This document shows positions 1-7,428 of a stretch of DNA of 64,000 bases, piece by piece. The notes under the pieces are model-generated. The model was not told the DNA's origin. It was given only the letters and a program-made list of their open reading frames with translations, and did not search any database. Location: the NCBI GenBank assembly GCA_937928545.1, contig CALGJQ010000006.1:1-64000 (forward strand). The letters are read 5' to 3'. Position numbers and translations under genes: made by a program. Source of the stretch: an uncultured Verrucomicrobiales bacterium. GTDB taxonomy: Bacteria > Verrucomicrobiota > Verrucomicrobiia > Verrucomicrobiales > Akkermansiaceae. How positions within the stretch are numbered: position 1 is the stretch's first letter; each line of letters opens with the position of its first letter.

Positions 1-74
1 ACCCGGAAGTGAAACTCTTGTGCGCCGATGGTAGTGGGACGATAGGTCCTGTGAGAGTAGGTCGTCGCCAGTTA
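1..74 (+). rRNA. rrf: 5S ribosomal RNA, 3' portion (truncated by window start)
   Basis: The first 74 bases match the 3' two thirds of bacterial 5S rRNA: the GAAGTGAAAC segment, then GCGCCGATGGTAGTG and GAGAGTAGG, ending in the CGCCAG strand of the terminal helix. The 5' part and presumably the rest of the rRNA operon lie before the window. A rho-independent terminator follows three bases later, so this is the end of the operon. The 3' end is placed by comparison with E. coli 5S and may be off by a base or two. Confidence 0.93.
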
Positions 75-76
75 TA

Positions 77-116
77 AGCCCGGTTCAGTCTAACGACTGA
101 ATCGGGCTCTTTTTTT
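77..116 (+). terminator. Intrinsic terminator of the rRNA operon
   Basis: A 13-bp stem (77-89 with 96-108, one G-U pair) with a six-base loop is followed by a run of seven T residues. It closes the rRNA operon directly after the 5S gene. Confidence 0.93.
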
Positions 117-345
117 GCTCAGATGTGGGGAAAATGTTCAGGATCATAAACGGGACTGGTGATTATGCTGAAGAAGGTTTCTGACACGAGATGAGGGTCG
201 CCTGGAAGGTTGGCCAATATTTGAAATGGTCTGGTTGGCCCGAATCATTCGATGGTGACGGGGTGAAGATTCTGAAGGTTTTGAATTGGCATGAGCCGTT
301 GGCCTTTGCCATCATGGGAAGGGTTTCGGTATTTACCTTCTTTTT

Positions 346-504
346 ATGGAGTCTGTTTTGGGTTCAGTTCCTGATGACGCACGTTGGCAGGTTGAACGTT
401 TTCTTGACGAGATGGAAAGGGATCCTGAGGGCTTTGGGGCATATGGTCAGGAACGTATTCAAGCGATAGAAGACTTGTTGATGAAGGTAGAAGGTTCTCC
501 TTAG
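346..504 (+). CDS. Small hypothetical protein, 52 aa
   Basis: An open frame of 52 codons starts at ATG 346 and ends at TAG 502-504. The product is acidic and looks helical (for example DDARWQVERFLDEMERDPEGF and ERIQAIEDLLMKVE), with amino-acid use typical of a real small protein. A G-rich stretch about 20 bases upstream is too far to be a good ribosome binding site. I recognise no family. The rest of 117-510 contains nothing else I can support; a longer overlapping frame at 191-469 has an implausible composition. Confidence 0.4.
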   Translation: MESVLGSVPDDARWQVERFLDEMERDPEGFGAYGQERIQAIEDLLMKVEGSP

Positions 505-510
505 ATCACA

Positions 511-545
511 AAAAAACGAGCCACTCTAGTGAGAGGGCTCGTTGA
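511..545 (-). terminator. Intrinsic terminator of the sigma factor gene
   Basis: Read on the minus strand, ACGAGCC pairs with GGCTCGT across a partly paired centre and is followed by a long T run (A run at 509-516 on the plus strand). It lies about 20 bases beyond the sigma factor stop codon. It could also act on plus-strand transcripts of the small ORF upstream. Confidence 0.85.
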
Positions 546-563
546 GATAGATTTTAGTAAAGC

Positions 564-1412
564 CTAAGCTTCGTTCGAGAGAGTGGGGACAGGATTCTCT
601 TTTTTGCCAAGAGCGCGTCTCATTTTTTCGAGAGCGATGTTTTGCAGCTGTCGGATTCTTTCGCGAGTGACTCCAAAGTCATGGCTGATTTCTTCGAGAG
701 TGAGTGGCTTTTTGCCATTCAGGCCGAAACGAGCGCCGATGATTTTGGTTTCCCTCTTGTCGAGGAGCTTGAGAAGGCCTCCGAGTTCGCCATGCATTTC
801 CTTTGCGGTAAGTGCATCGAATGGGTCGACTGCTTTGCTGTCACCGAGGGTCTCGGAGTAGGTGGTGGAGCCGTCTTCGCCGATCGGAGCATCAAGAGAG
901 GTTGGGCGCTGGGCTGCTTGCTTGAGCATGGCCAATTTTTTGCGCGGGATGCCGAGGATCTCGGTGAGTTCGTCATCGCTTGGTTCGCGACCTAATTCCT
1001 CAGTCACCGAGAGGGTGATTTTACGAAGTCGGGCGATTTTATCAACCATGTGAACTGGAAGTCGAACGGTCTTACTCTGATTAGAGAGGGCGCGTTTGAT
1101 CGACTGCTTGATCCACCAAGCGGCATATGTAGAAAGCTTTCCTCCTTTTTCGGGATCGTATTTCTCGACTGCCTTCATGAGGCCGATGTTGCCCTCTGAG
1201 ATGAGGTCGGCGAGAGGGAGGCCGTAGTTGGAATAATCTTTGGCGATTTTAACGACGAGGCGGAGATTTGCGCGGATCATGTGGTCCCGAGCTTCGGAAT
1301 CACCGGCCATGATTCGTTCAGCGAGTTCAATCTCTTCTTCAATGGTGAGAAGATCGGTTTTAGCGATCTCGTTCATGTAGACGCGTAGGATACTTTCTGA
1401 ATCGTTGCTCAT
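564..1412 (-). CDS. RNA polymerase sigma-70 family factor (RpoD/RpoS-like)
   Basis: A 282-residue sigma-70 family factor that directs RNA polymerase to promoters. Region 1.2 covers about residues 6-35. Region 2 covers about 45-110 and includes DLISEGNIGLMKAVEKYD and STYAAWWIKQSIKRAL, which bind core polymerase and the -10 element. Region 3 follows at about 115-200, and the region 4 helix-turn-helix for the -35 element (TLEEISHDFGVTRERIRQL) is at about 237-258. It lacks the acidic region 1.1 and the non-conserved insert of a large primary sigma factor, so it may be a short primary sigma or an RpoS-like group 2 factor. A terminator follows directly, so it is probably monocistronic. Confidence 0.93.
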   Translation of the reverse strand: MSNDSESILRVYMNEIAKTDLLTIEEEIELAERIMAGDSEARDHMIRANLRLVVKIAKDYSNYGLPLADLISEGNIGLMKAVEKYDPEKGGKLSTYAAWWIKQSIKRALSNQSKTVRLPVHMVDKIARLRKITLSVTEELGREPSDDELTEILGIPRKKLAMLKQAAQRPTSLDAPIGEDGSTTYSETLGDSKAVDPFDALTAKEMHGELGGLLKLLDKRETKIIGARFGLNGKKPLTLEEISHDFGVTRERIRQLQNIALEKMRRALGKKENPVPTLSNEA

Positions 1413-1491
1413 GGCGAATGGATACTGACACAGTCTCGGATAATTTCTAGTAATTTCAGTAAAAAGTGAAAATGAGTGGAGTTCATGCCCA

Positions 1492-1524
1492 AAACAAAAA
1501 CCGTCGAGGGCAACTCGACGGTGA
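1492..1524 (-). terminator. Intrinsic terminator downstream of the small basic protein
   Basis: On the minus strand ACCGTCGAG and CTCGACGGT form a perfect stem over a short loop, followed by TTTTTGTTTT. It ends the transcript that includes the AURKAIP1/COX24-type gene, and possibly hisG upstream of it. Confidence 0.85.
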
Positions 1525-1582
1525 AAAGGGCAGAAGGGTACGGTCTGCTAACCGAAGATCACGAGGATCGCTAGACAGCCAA

Positions 1583-1687
1583 CTAGGACTTGTAGCGGAG
1601 ACGCTTCTTGTGGCGATTAGCCTTCATACGCTTACGACGCTTATGCTTGCTGATCTTGGTCTTACGACGCTTTTTGAGGTTACCCAT
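1583..1687 (-). CDS. Small basic AURKAIP1/COX24-domain protein, 34 aa
   Basis: A 34-codon gene starts at ATG 1687 and stops with TAG at 1583-1585. The product begins MGNLKKRRKTKISKHKRRKR and continues MKANRHKKRLRYKS, so about 60% of it is Lys, Arg or His. This matches the bacterial AURKAIP1/COX24 family, whose members are tiny ribosome-associated proteins (mycobacterial bS22 and mitochondrial mS38 belong to it). The likely role is binding rRNA in the small subunit. Codon choice is strongly biased to CGT and AAG, like a highly expressed gene. It lies 70 bases downstream of hisG on the same strand and has its own terminator. No Shine-Dalgarno sequence is visible. Confidence 0.88.
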   Translation of the reverse strand: MGNLKKRRKTKISKHKRRKRMKANRHKKRLRYKS

Positions 1688-1756
1688 AGTAGTAGTTGTT
1701 TGGCTTAGTGTTCTGCGGATTTTTAAGACCGCAATTCCGTTAAATTCTTAAGTTTG

Positions 1757-2671
1757 TTACGAGACGATTTTGTTGAGAGGGTATTCGATGATGCCCTCGG
1801 CGCCCAAATCCTTGAGGTCAGGGATGAGGTTGCGGGCGACTTTCTCGCAGATCACGGTCTCTAATGCAAGCCAGCCTTCTTCCGTCAACTTTGCGACGGT
1901 GGGGCGGCGAAGCGAGGGGAGGCGTTCCAAAACAGCATCGAGTGCTGATTCAGGGAGGTTGAGTTTGAGGCCGACTTTGTCGCGGGCTTCAAGTGCGCCT
2001 TTGAGCATCATGACCATGCGTTCCATTTTGCCGCGCTTCCATTCGTCGGCAAAGGCGGCTTTGCTGGAATAGAAGTGAGGGAAAGAGGAGAGGAGTTCGT
2101 CGACGATACGGAGCTTGTTCGCGCGGAGTGAGGAGCCGGTTTCGGTGACATCGACGATGGCATCGACGAGGTCGGGAACTTTGACTTCGGTGGCGCCCCA
2201 GGAGAATTCGACACTGGCGTTGACCCCTTTTTCGGCGAGGTAGCGTTTGGTGATTTCGATCCCCTCAGTTGCGATGTGTTTTCCCTCGAGATCCTGGACT
2301 GTTTTAATGGGAGAGGATTCAGGAACGACAAGAACCCAGCGAGTGGGGCGAGTGGAAGCGCGGGAGTAGGGGAGCTCGGCTAAATCGACGAGGTCGACGT
2401 CGTGTCCGTAAGCCCAATCTAAACCTGTGATTCCGCAGTCAATGAATCCTTGATCGATGTAGCGGGCAATTTCTTGCGCGCGGATCATGTAGATGTCCAA
2501 GCCATCGTCATCGGATGACGGGCGAAGACCACGATCTGACGTGTAGATGTTATAGCCTGCTTTCTCGAGGAGATCGAGAGTGGGCTTTTGAAGGCTCCCT
2601 TTCGGAAGCGCGATTTTAAGTGAGTTTGACACGCGGGGCGGCGGTTTTAACGATGAATGGCGGGGAATCAA
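1757..2671 (-). CDS. hisG: ATP phosphoribosyltransferase HisG, long form
   Basis: Catalyses the first step of histidine synthesis, joining ATP and PRPP to give phosphoribosyl-ATP. The catalytic domain starts with SLKIALPKGSLQKPTLDLL and contains the PRPP-binding segment DAIVDVTETGSSLRAN. The remaining roughly 80 residues form the HisG C-terminal regulatory domain, as in long self-sufficient enzymes that need no HisZ. The open frame is 304 codons, but the first 13 residues are not conserved; GTG at 2632 gives a product starting at SNSLKIALPKG and is the better start. hisF is in this window at 43151 but far away, so the histidine genes are scattered. Confidence 0.95.
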   Translation of the reverse strand: MIPRHSSLKPPPRVSNSLKIALPKGSLQKPTLDLLEKAGYNIYTSDRGLRPSSDDDGLDIYMIRAQEIARYIDQGFIDCGITGLDWAYGHDVDLVDLAELPYSRASTRPTRWVLVVPESSPIKTVQDLEGKHIATEGIEITKRYLAEKGVNASVEFSWGATEVKVPDLVDAIVDVTETGSSLRANKLRIVDELLSSFPHFYSSKAAFADEWKRGKMERMVMMLKGALEARDKVGLKLNLPESALDAVLERLPSLRRPTVAKLTEEGWLALETVICEKVARNLIPDLKDLGAEGIIEYPLNKIVS

Positions 2672-2707
2672 GTCATTTGAGCGATTCCTGACCTTAGGTT
2701 GAAGATC

Positions 2708-3973
2708 CTAAAGAGTGGCTTCTCCGAAATAGGGTTGAAGGGCTTCTGGTATGGCGATGTTTCCTTCGGCGTCTTGGCATTGCTCAAGAAGAGCGACCAA
2801 GAGACGGGGGAGGGCGGTGCCAGAGCCATTGAGGGTGTGACAGAAGTTGTTGTTCCCCTCAGCATCTTTGTAGCGGAGCTTCATGCGGCGGGCTTGGTAG
2901 TCGCCAAAGGAAGAGCAGCTGGAGACTTCGAGATATTTCCCCTGGCCGGGTGCCCAAACCTCAATGTCGTAAGTTTTTTGTGAACCAAAGCCGACATCGC
3001 CGGTGCAGAGTTCGATGATTTGGTAGTGGAGGCCAAGTTGTTGAAGAGCGGAAGCGGCGTGGCCAGTCAGTTCTTCCAAGGCCGTCATCGAATCCTCGGG
3101 TTTAACGACTTGGACGAGTTCGACCTTGTCGAATTGGTGCATGCGGATGATGCCGCGGTTGTCACGTCCGGCGCTCCCGGCTTCGCGACGGAAGCAAGGG
3201 GTCTGACCGGTGACTTTGATGGGGAGGTCTTCTTCGCTGAGGAGGGTGTCGCGGTAAAGGTTTGTGATGGGAACTTCACCGGTCGGGATGAGGAACATCT
3301 CGTTGTCCTCGATGCCATACATGTCGTCCTCGAACTTGGGAAGCTGTGTGGTGCCGACCATGCATTCGCGTTTCACGACGTGGGGGACGTTAACTTCTTC
3401 ATAGCCGTTGTCGCGGGTTTGAAGATCGAGAAGGAATTGAATGAGGGAGCGTTGTAAGCGAGCTCCCTTGCCTCGATAAACAGCGAAGCCGGAGCCAGAG
3501 AGGCGGGCTCCGTCGTCGAAGGAAATGAGGCCTTTTGCCTCGGCGAGATCGAGGTGATCACGCGCTTTCATGAGTGCGGGCTTTTCGCCCCAGCTGCGAA
3601 TGACGGGGTTGGCTTCTTCATCCTTGCCGATCGGACAGTCTTCGTGGGGGAGGTTGGGAATGTTGAGGAGAAGTTCTTCCTGACGGTTTGCTGCTTTGTT
3701 GCCTTCGTCGTCGAGTTCTTTGATTTGCTCGCCGATTTTTTTGACCTCGGCTTCGATGGCTGATGAGTCTTCGCCGTTGGCTCGGAGTTTGCCGATTTCT
3801 TTGGAGGTGGTTTTGCGCTCGGATTGGAGGGCTTGTTTCGCGGTTTCGTTTTTGCGGCGAGTTTCGTCGCAGGCGAGGACTTCGTCGATGAGATCGGCGG
3901 AACCATCGTGACGATTAGCGAGACGTTCTTTGACGAGTTCAGGGTTTTCGCGGATGACTTTGATGTCGAGCAT
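2708..3973 (-). CDS. serS: Seryl-tRNA synthetase
   Basis: A 421-residue class II aminoacyl-tRNA synthetase that charges tRNA-Ser. The N-terminal 100 residues form the long antiparallel coiled-coil arm that contacts the tRNA. The catalytic core shows motif 2 (CFRREAGSAGRDNRGIIRMH) and motif 3 near the C terminus (GTALPRLLVALLEQ). The length matches the family. The ATG at 3973 gives MLDIKVIRENPELVKERL, the normal N terminus. It runs in the same direction as hisG with a 36-base gap, so the two may be co-transcribed. Confidence 0.97.
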   Translation of the reverse strand: MLDIKVIRENPELVKERLANRHDGSADLIDEVLACDETRRKNETAKQALQSERKTTSKEIGKLRANGEDSSAIEAEVKKIGEQIKELDDEGNKAANRQEELLLNIPNLPHEDCPIGKDEEANPVIRSWGEKPALMKARDHLDLAEAKGLISFDDGARLSGSGFAVYRGKGARLQRSLIQFLLDLQTRDNGYEEVNVPHVVKRECMVGTTQLPKFEDDMYGIEDNEMFLIPTGEVPITNLYRDTLLSEEDLPIKVTGQTPCFRREAGSAGRDNRGIIRMHQFDKVELVQVVKPEDSMTALEELTGHAASALQQLGLHYQIIELCTGDVGFGSQKTYDIEVWAPGQGKYLEVSSCSSFGDYQARRMKLRYKDAEGNNNFCHTLNGSGTALPRLLVALLEQCQDAEGNIAIPEALQPYFGEATL

Positions 3974-4113
3974 GATGAAAGGGTTGTGGAGCGGTTAAGG
4001 AGACTCCGCCCCGCGCTTACTCGATTTTTTCCGGTCTGGCAAAGGCTGATTGCTGCGCAAAGGCTGATTGCAGAGGAAAGGGCGATTTTGGAACGAGTGA
4101 CCTTTTGCTTGAG

Positions 4114-4188
4114 TGGCAGGCCCGCAGGGAGTCGAACCCCGATCTGTGGTACCGGAAACCACTGTTCTATCCATTGAACTACAGGCCC
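4114..4188 (-). tRNA. tRNA-Arg (anticodon CCG)
   Basis: The minus strand folds as a 75-base tRNA with encoded CCA. The acceptor strand GGGCCTG pairs with CGGGCCT (with G-U pairs), the D-arm follows TA at positions 8-9, the anticodon stem GTGGT/ACCAC encloses loop TTCCGGT, and the T-arm is CGGGG-TTCGACT-CCCTG. Anticodon CCG reads the CGG arginine codon. It lies upstream of serS on the same strand. Confidence 0.95.
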
Positions 4189-4220
4189 CTCAAGATGATG
4201 GGGAATGCTAGTCAACGGAG

Positions 4221-4799
4221 GTGGGAAGTCAAAGCGCAAATTCCGCTAAGAGTTTGCCTTGCGAATCTGCGAGGGACTACGATTATCGATGGGTGGATAA
4301 AAAGGTCATATCAGCCGATAGCCTCAGAAAAGCGAAACTTGCGGCGAGCCGCGCGGACTTGTCTGAGGTGTATCGTTTATCCTATGTGAGCGAGGCGACG
4401 GATTTGCTGGGGCCTCGTGAATTGAAGGTGATTGGGGAGAGTTCGATGATTCGAAACGCTGAGTTAGATATCACGGGGGTTCTTGTGATGGATGAGGGGA
4501 GGATTGTTCAGATATTGGAAGGGGAAGAGAAGGTGGTGATGGCTCTCTTTGAGAAGATAGCAGCTGACCGGAGGCACAAATCGGTTCGTCAGGTGGCAGG
4601 AGGTTTTCAGAAAGCCCGCTATTTGAGCTGCTGGAGTCTCGCGAGTGGCCGAGAGTCGGCGGTGCCTGAGGGTTTGAGGCGAGATTTTCATCGTTTGTAC
4701 GCTCAACTCTCAGAAAGAGAAGGGTTTAAGGATATTCTTCCGGAAGAGGTAGAGCTCTTGAAAGTGATGGCGCTTTTTCGTTCTGTTCCAGCAAGTTAG
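4221..4799 (+). CDS. BLUF-domain blue-light sensor protein
   Basis: A stand-alone BLUF photoreceptor that binds FAD and responds to blue light. The domain starts near residue 50 (YRLSYVSEAT) and runs to about 145. The functional residues are present: flavin-proximal Tyr55, Asn79 in RNAELDITG, Gln97 in GRIVQILEG and Trp138. The C-terminal 50 residues are probably the capping helices. There is no fused output domain, so it must signal through a separate partner, which is not evident nearby. The first 48 residues have no counterpart in BLUF proteins; the true start may be a downstream TTG or GTG near 4359-4368. Confidence 0.85.
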   Translation: MGSQSANSAKSLPCESARDYDYRWVDKKVISADSLRKAKLAASRADLSEVYRLSYVSEATDLLGPRELKVIGESSMIRNAELDITGVLVMDEGRIVQILEGEEKVVMALFEKIAADRRHKSVRQVAGGFQKARYLSCWSLASGRESAVPEGLRRDFHRLYAQLSEREGFKDILPEEVELLKVMALFRSVPAS

Positions 4800-4952
4800 C
4801 TTGGAGCGAGGGGGGGAATTGCATATATTATTAAGAACTCTTAAGGGAAAGTTGTTCACAAAATAAATCATTACAAGGTCATTTCGGCGTTACAAAGACT
4901 GTTTCAAGTTTTTGCTGGTTTTCTGGAAATTGGAATTCATCATGCCCATGCA

Positions 4953-5567
4953 ATGAACACCCCCGACACGGAATCTCGTATCATTCTTCCGACCCGCCGG
5001 AACTTCTTGGCGGCGAGTTCTGCTGCCGTCGCTGGGATGGTAGCGACGACTCAAGTTTCTCATGGATTCCTTTTCCGCCAGTCTCCTCCTATGAACTTAG
5101 CCGCCCTCCCAAGCTCTTGGGTGAAGCTCGAAGGAGAGAAGAAGATCCAAAGTTACGCGAAGTTTCTTTCAAGCCTTCGTCTCAAGTATGTGACGCCTTT
5201 CCAGATGATCAAAGCGCATGCCCGTACGAAAGGGAGCCTTTGGAATTCTCTCCCTCCGAAGTCAATGTGGCGCTCGATGGCTGGCACTTTGAAAGCTGCC
5301 GACCGTGTTGCCGCGACTCTTGGTCAACCAGTCAAGAATGTCGCTTCGGCTTACCGCAGCCCTGCTTACAATAGCCGCTGTCCTGGCGCGAAGGCTCGTT
5401 CATGGCATTTGCAGAACTTCGCTCTCGATCTTCAGTTCAAGGCTTCTCCTAGCTCAGTTGCTTCGGCAGCTCGTCACATTCGCTCAGAGGGGCTCTTCAA
5501 AGGAGGAATCGGGCGCTACAGTACTTTCGTTCATATTGACACCCGTGGTCACAATGTTGACTGGTAA
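4953..5567 (+). CDS. Tat-exported M15-type peptidase (YcbK/DUF882-like)
   Basis: A 204-residue exported protein with a twin-arginine signal (RRNFLAASSAAVAG at 15-28) and a C-terminal M15 zinc-peptidase fold, as in D-Ala-D-Ala carboxypeptidases and YcbK. The metal ligands are visible: His152 and Asp159 in SWHLQNFALDL, and His194 in TFVHIDTRG. The arginine segment ASAYRSPAYN before them is typical of the family. The likely role is trimming or remodelling peptidoglycan cross-links in the periplasm. It is flanked by a 153-base gap upstream and a bidirectional terminator downstream, so it is probably monocistronic. Substrate specificity is inferred. Confidence 0.85.
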   Translation: MNTPDTESRIILPTRRNFLAASSAAVAGMVATTQVSHGFLFRQSPPMNLAALPSSWVKLEGEKKIQSYAKFLSSLRLKYVTPFQMIKAHARTKGSLWNSLPPKSMWRSMAGTLKAADRVAATLGQPVKNVASAYRSPAYNSRCPGAKARSWHLQNFALDLQFKASPSSVASAARHIRSEGLFKGGIGRYSTFVHIDTRGHNVDW

Positions 5568-5590
5568 AGACGAGCGATTCTAAAGATTTC

Positions 5591-5625
5591 AAAAAAGGCC
5601 GCTTCGAGAGAAGCGGCCTTTTTTG
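5591..5625. terminator. Bidirectional intrinsic terminator
   Basis: A perfect 9-bp stem GGCCGCTTC/GAAGCGGCC with a GAGA tetraloop has an A run on the left and a T run on the right. It serves both the M15 peptidase gene and the converging gatA. Confidence 0.93.
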
Positions 5626-5647
5626 TGAGTGAATTCGAAACTCTGTG

Positions 5648-7057
5648 TTATCCTGCTTCGACCGCGCGTGCGCAGCGGAGGATGGTTTGCTCGCCGAGAT
5701 GCGGACCGAGAATTTGAAGTCCAACGGGGAGGCCATCGGCTGGTTCAAGTGGCACGGAGATGCCGCAGTTTCCGACGAGGTTTGCCGAGATGGTGAAGAT
5801 GTCGGCGAGGAATTGTTTTAGTGGGTCACCTGCGGCAGCGCCCATTTTTGGTGCGGCTTCTGGAGCGACGGGGGTGATGATGGCATCGACTTGCTCAAAG
5901 GCCTTTTGGAAATCTTGGCGAATGAGGGTGCGGACTTTTTGAGCACGAAGATAATAGGCGTCGTAGTAACCGGACGATAGAACGTAAGTCCCAAGAATGA
6001 TACGGCGTTTCACTTCGGAGCCGAAGCCGGCTTCGCGGCTGTCCTTATAGAGAGCGAGCATGTCCTCGGGGTTCTCGGTACGGTTTCCGTAGCGGACGCC
6101 ATCGAAACGAGAGAGGTTGGAAGAGGCTTCAGCGGGCGCGATGATGTAGTAGGTCGCGACCGCGTAGTCGGTGTGGGGGAGAGAAATTTCAACAATTTCA
6201 GCTCCTTGTGATTCGAGCTTTTTGGCGGCGGATTCGACACGCTCTCGGACTTTCGGGCAGATGCCGTCGGTGAAGTATTCTTTGGGGAGACCGAGCTTCA
6301 TACCGGCCACTCCTTTGTCGAGTCCCTCGGTGTAGTCGGGGACCGGTTCGTTGAGTGAAGTGGAGTCGCGTGGATCGTGTCCGGCGAGGGCGTTGAGCAA
6401 GAGGGCTGAGTCTTCTACGGTGCGAGTGAGAGGGCCGATTTGATCGAGCGAAGAACCAAAGGCGACGAGGCCGTATCGAGAGACCCGTCCGTAGGAAGGC
6501 TTGAGTCCGACCACTCCGCAGTGACTTGCGGGTTGGCGAATGGAGCCGCCGGTATCGGAACCTAGAGTTGCCGGGATGAGATTTCCGGCGACGGCTGCGG
6601 CCGAGCCCCCGGATGAACCGCCGGGGATATGACCAGGTGCGGCAGGGTTTTGGGTGAGTTGAATTCCTGAGTTTTCAGTCGAGGAACCCATTGCGAATTC
6701 ATCGAGGTTGGTCCGGCCGAAAGGAATAGCGCCGGAGGCTTTCAACTTGGTGATGGCGGTGGCGTCATAAGGCGCGGTGTAGGCGTTTTTGAGAAATTTT
6801 GATCCGCAAGTGCAGGGATCTCCGAGGACGTTGATGTTGTCTTTGATCCCGATAGGAAGACCACCGAGAGGAAGAGAGAGGTCTGCCTTTTCGGCAGCGG
6901 CGAGAGCGCTTTCTTGGTTGTGCGAAATGAAGGCTCCGATTTCGCTGTCGCGTGTGTAGACTTGCGCGATGACGTCTTCGACGATGTCACGAGCGGTGAT
7001 GTCGCCGGAGGTGAGTTGGCGACGAAGTGAGCTGAGGGAAGATGCTGCGAGAGACAT
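5648..7057 (-). CDS. gatA: Glutamyl-tRNA(Gln) amidotransferase subunit A
   Basis: A 469-residue amidase-signature enzyme. With GatB and GatC it converts Glu-tRNA(Gln) or Asp-tRNA(Asn) to the amide form, and GatA releases the ammonia from glutamine. The Ser-cisSer-Lys triad is complete: Lys72 (GIKDN), Ser148 in GGSSGGSAAA and Ser172 in DTGGSIRQP, with the 24-residue spacing seen in FAAH and S. aureus GatA. The gene follows gatC, and the 33-base gap between them consists of an octamer repeat. No gatB is in the window, so the complex is encoded at two or more loci. Confidence 0.97.
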   Translation of the reverse strand: MSLAASSLSSLRRQLTSGDITARDIVEDVIAQVYTRDSEIGAFISHNQESALAAAEKADLSLPLGGLPIGIKDNINVLGDPCTCGSKFLKNAYTAPYDATAITKLKASGAIPFGRTNLDEFAMGSSTENSGIQLTQNPAAPGHIPGGSSGGSAAAVAGNLIPATLGSDTGGSIRQPASHCGVVGLKPSYGRVSRYGLVAFGSSLDQIGPLTRTVEDSALLLNALAGHDPRDSTSLNEPVPDYTEGLDKGVAGMKLGLPKEYFTDGICPKVRERVESAAKKLESQGAEIVEISLPHTDYAVATYYIIAPAEASSNLSRFDGVRYGNRTENPEDMLALYKDSREAGFGSEVKRRIILGTYVLSSGYYDAYYLRAQKVRTLIRQDFQKAFEQVDAIITPVAPEAAPKMGAAAGDPLKQFLADIFTISANLVGNCGISVPLEPADGLPVGLQILGPHLGEQTILRCARAVEAG

Positions 7058-7058
7058 G

Positions 7059-7089
7059 TAATCAGTGATTGGGTGATTCAGTGATTAAG
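7059..7089. repeat. Octamer tandem repeat (AATCACCC type) between gatC and gatA
   Basis: On the minus strand this stretch reads as degenerate eight-base units AATCACTG, AATCACCC, AATCACTG. It fills the whole gap between the gatC stop and the gatA start, leaving no room for a Shine-Dalgarno sequence. A related stretch lies inside uvrA at 26387-26420. Confidence 0.75.
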
Positions 7090-7090
7090 A

Positions 7091-7381
7091 TTAGGCGTCG
7101 ACGACTTTAGGAACACGAAGCATGCCGTTGGATTGGTCCGGAGTGTTTTGCAGGAAGCCCTCGGCGGGGATGCTTTCGACTGGAACATCCTGGCGAACGG
7201 CATTGGAAACACTGCTCGCGTGGGAGGTGGGCTCGATGCCTTCGACGTCGACTTCAGAAAGCTTTTCGATGTGAGTCATGACGCCTTCGAGTTGGGATCC
7301 AAAGCGGGTGATTTCTTCTTCGCTCAGATTAATGCGAGCGAGGTTAGCGACATAGCGGACATCGATGGTTGGTTCGGCCAT
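7091..7381 (-). CDS. gatC: Glutamyl-tRNA(Gln) amidotransferase subunit C
   Basis: A 96-residue subunit that wraps around the GatA/GatB interface and stabilises the amidotransferase. The family pattern is clear: VRYVANLARINLSEEEITRF at the N terminus, then the helix LEGVMTHIEKLSEVDVEG, and the conserved tail with R-D-V-P and LRVPKVVDA. Length is normal. It is the first gene of a gatC-gatA pair. Confidence 0.95.
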   Translation of the reverse strand: MAEPTIDVRYVANLARINLSEEEITRFGSQLEGVMTHIEKLSEVDVEGIEPTSHASSVSNAVRQDVPVESIPAEGFLQNTPDQSNGMLRVPKVVDA

Positions 7382-7428
7382 GGGCGGAGGATGTACTGGA
7401 GAGCGGTGGGAGGGAATCGCAAAGACCC

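Noticed and set aside
191..469. 92-codon frame near the window start
   Set aside because: Composition is unlike a real protein (Trp/Phe-rich, no pattern), and the overlapping 346-504 frame looks better.
1466..1708. 80-codon plus-strand frame
   Set aside because: It is the antisense of the 34-residue basic protein, which matches a known family, and also covers its terminator.
3974..4113. T-box or other riboswitch upstream of serS
   Set aside because: No T-box sequence or extended stem structure is visible in the short leader between the tRNA and serS.
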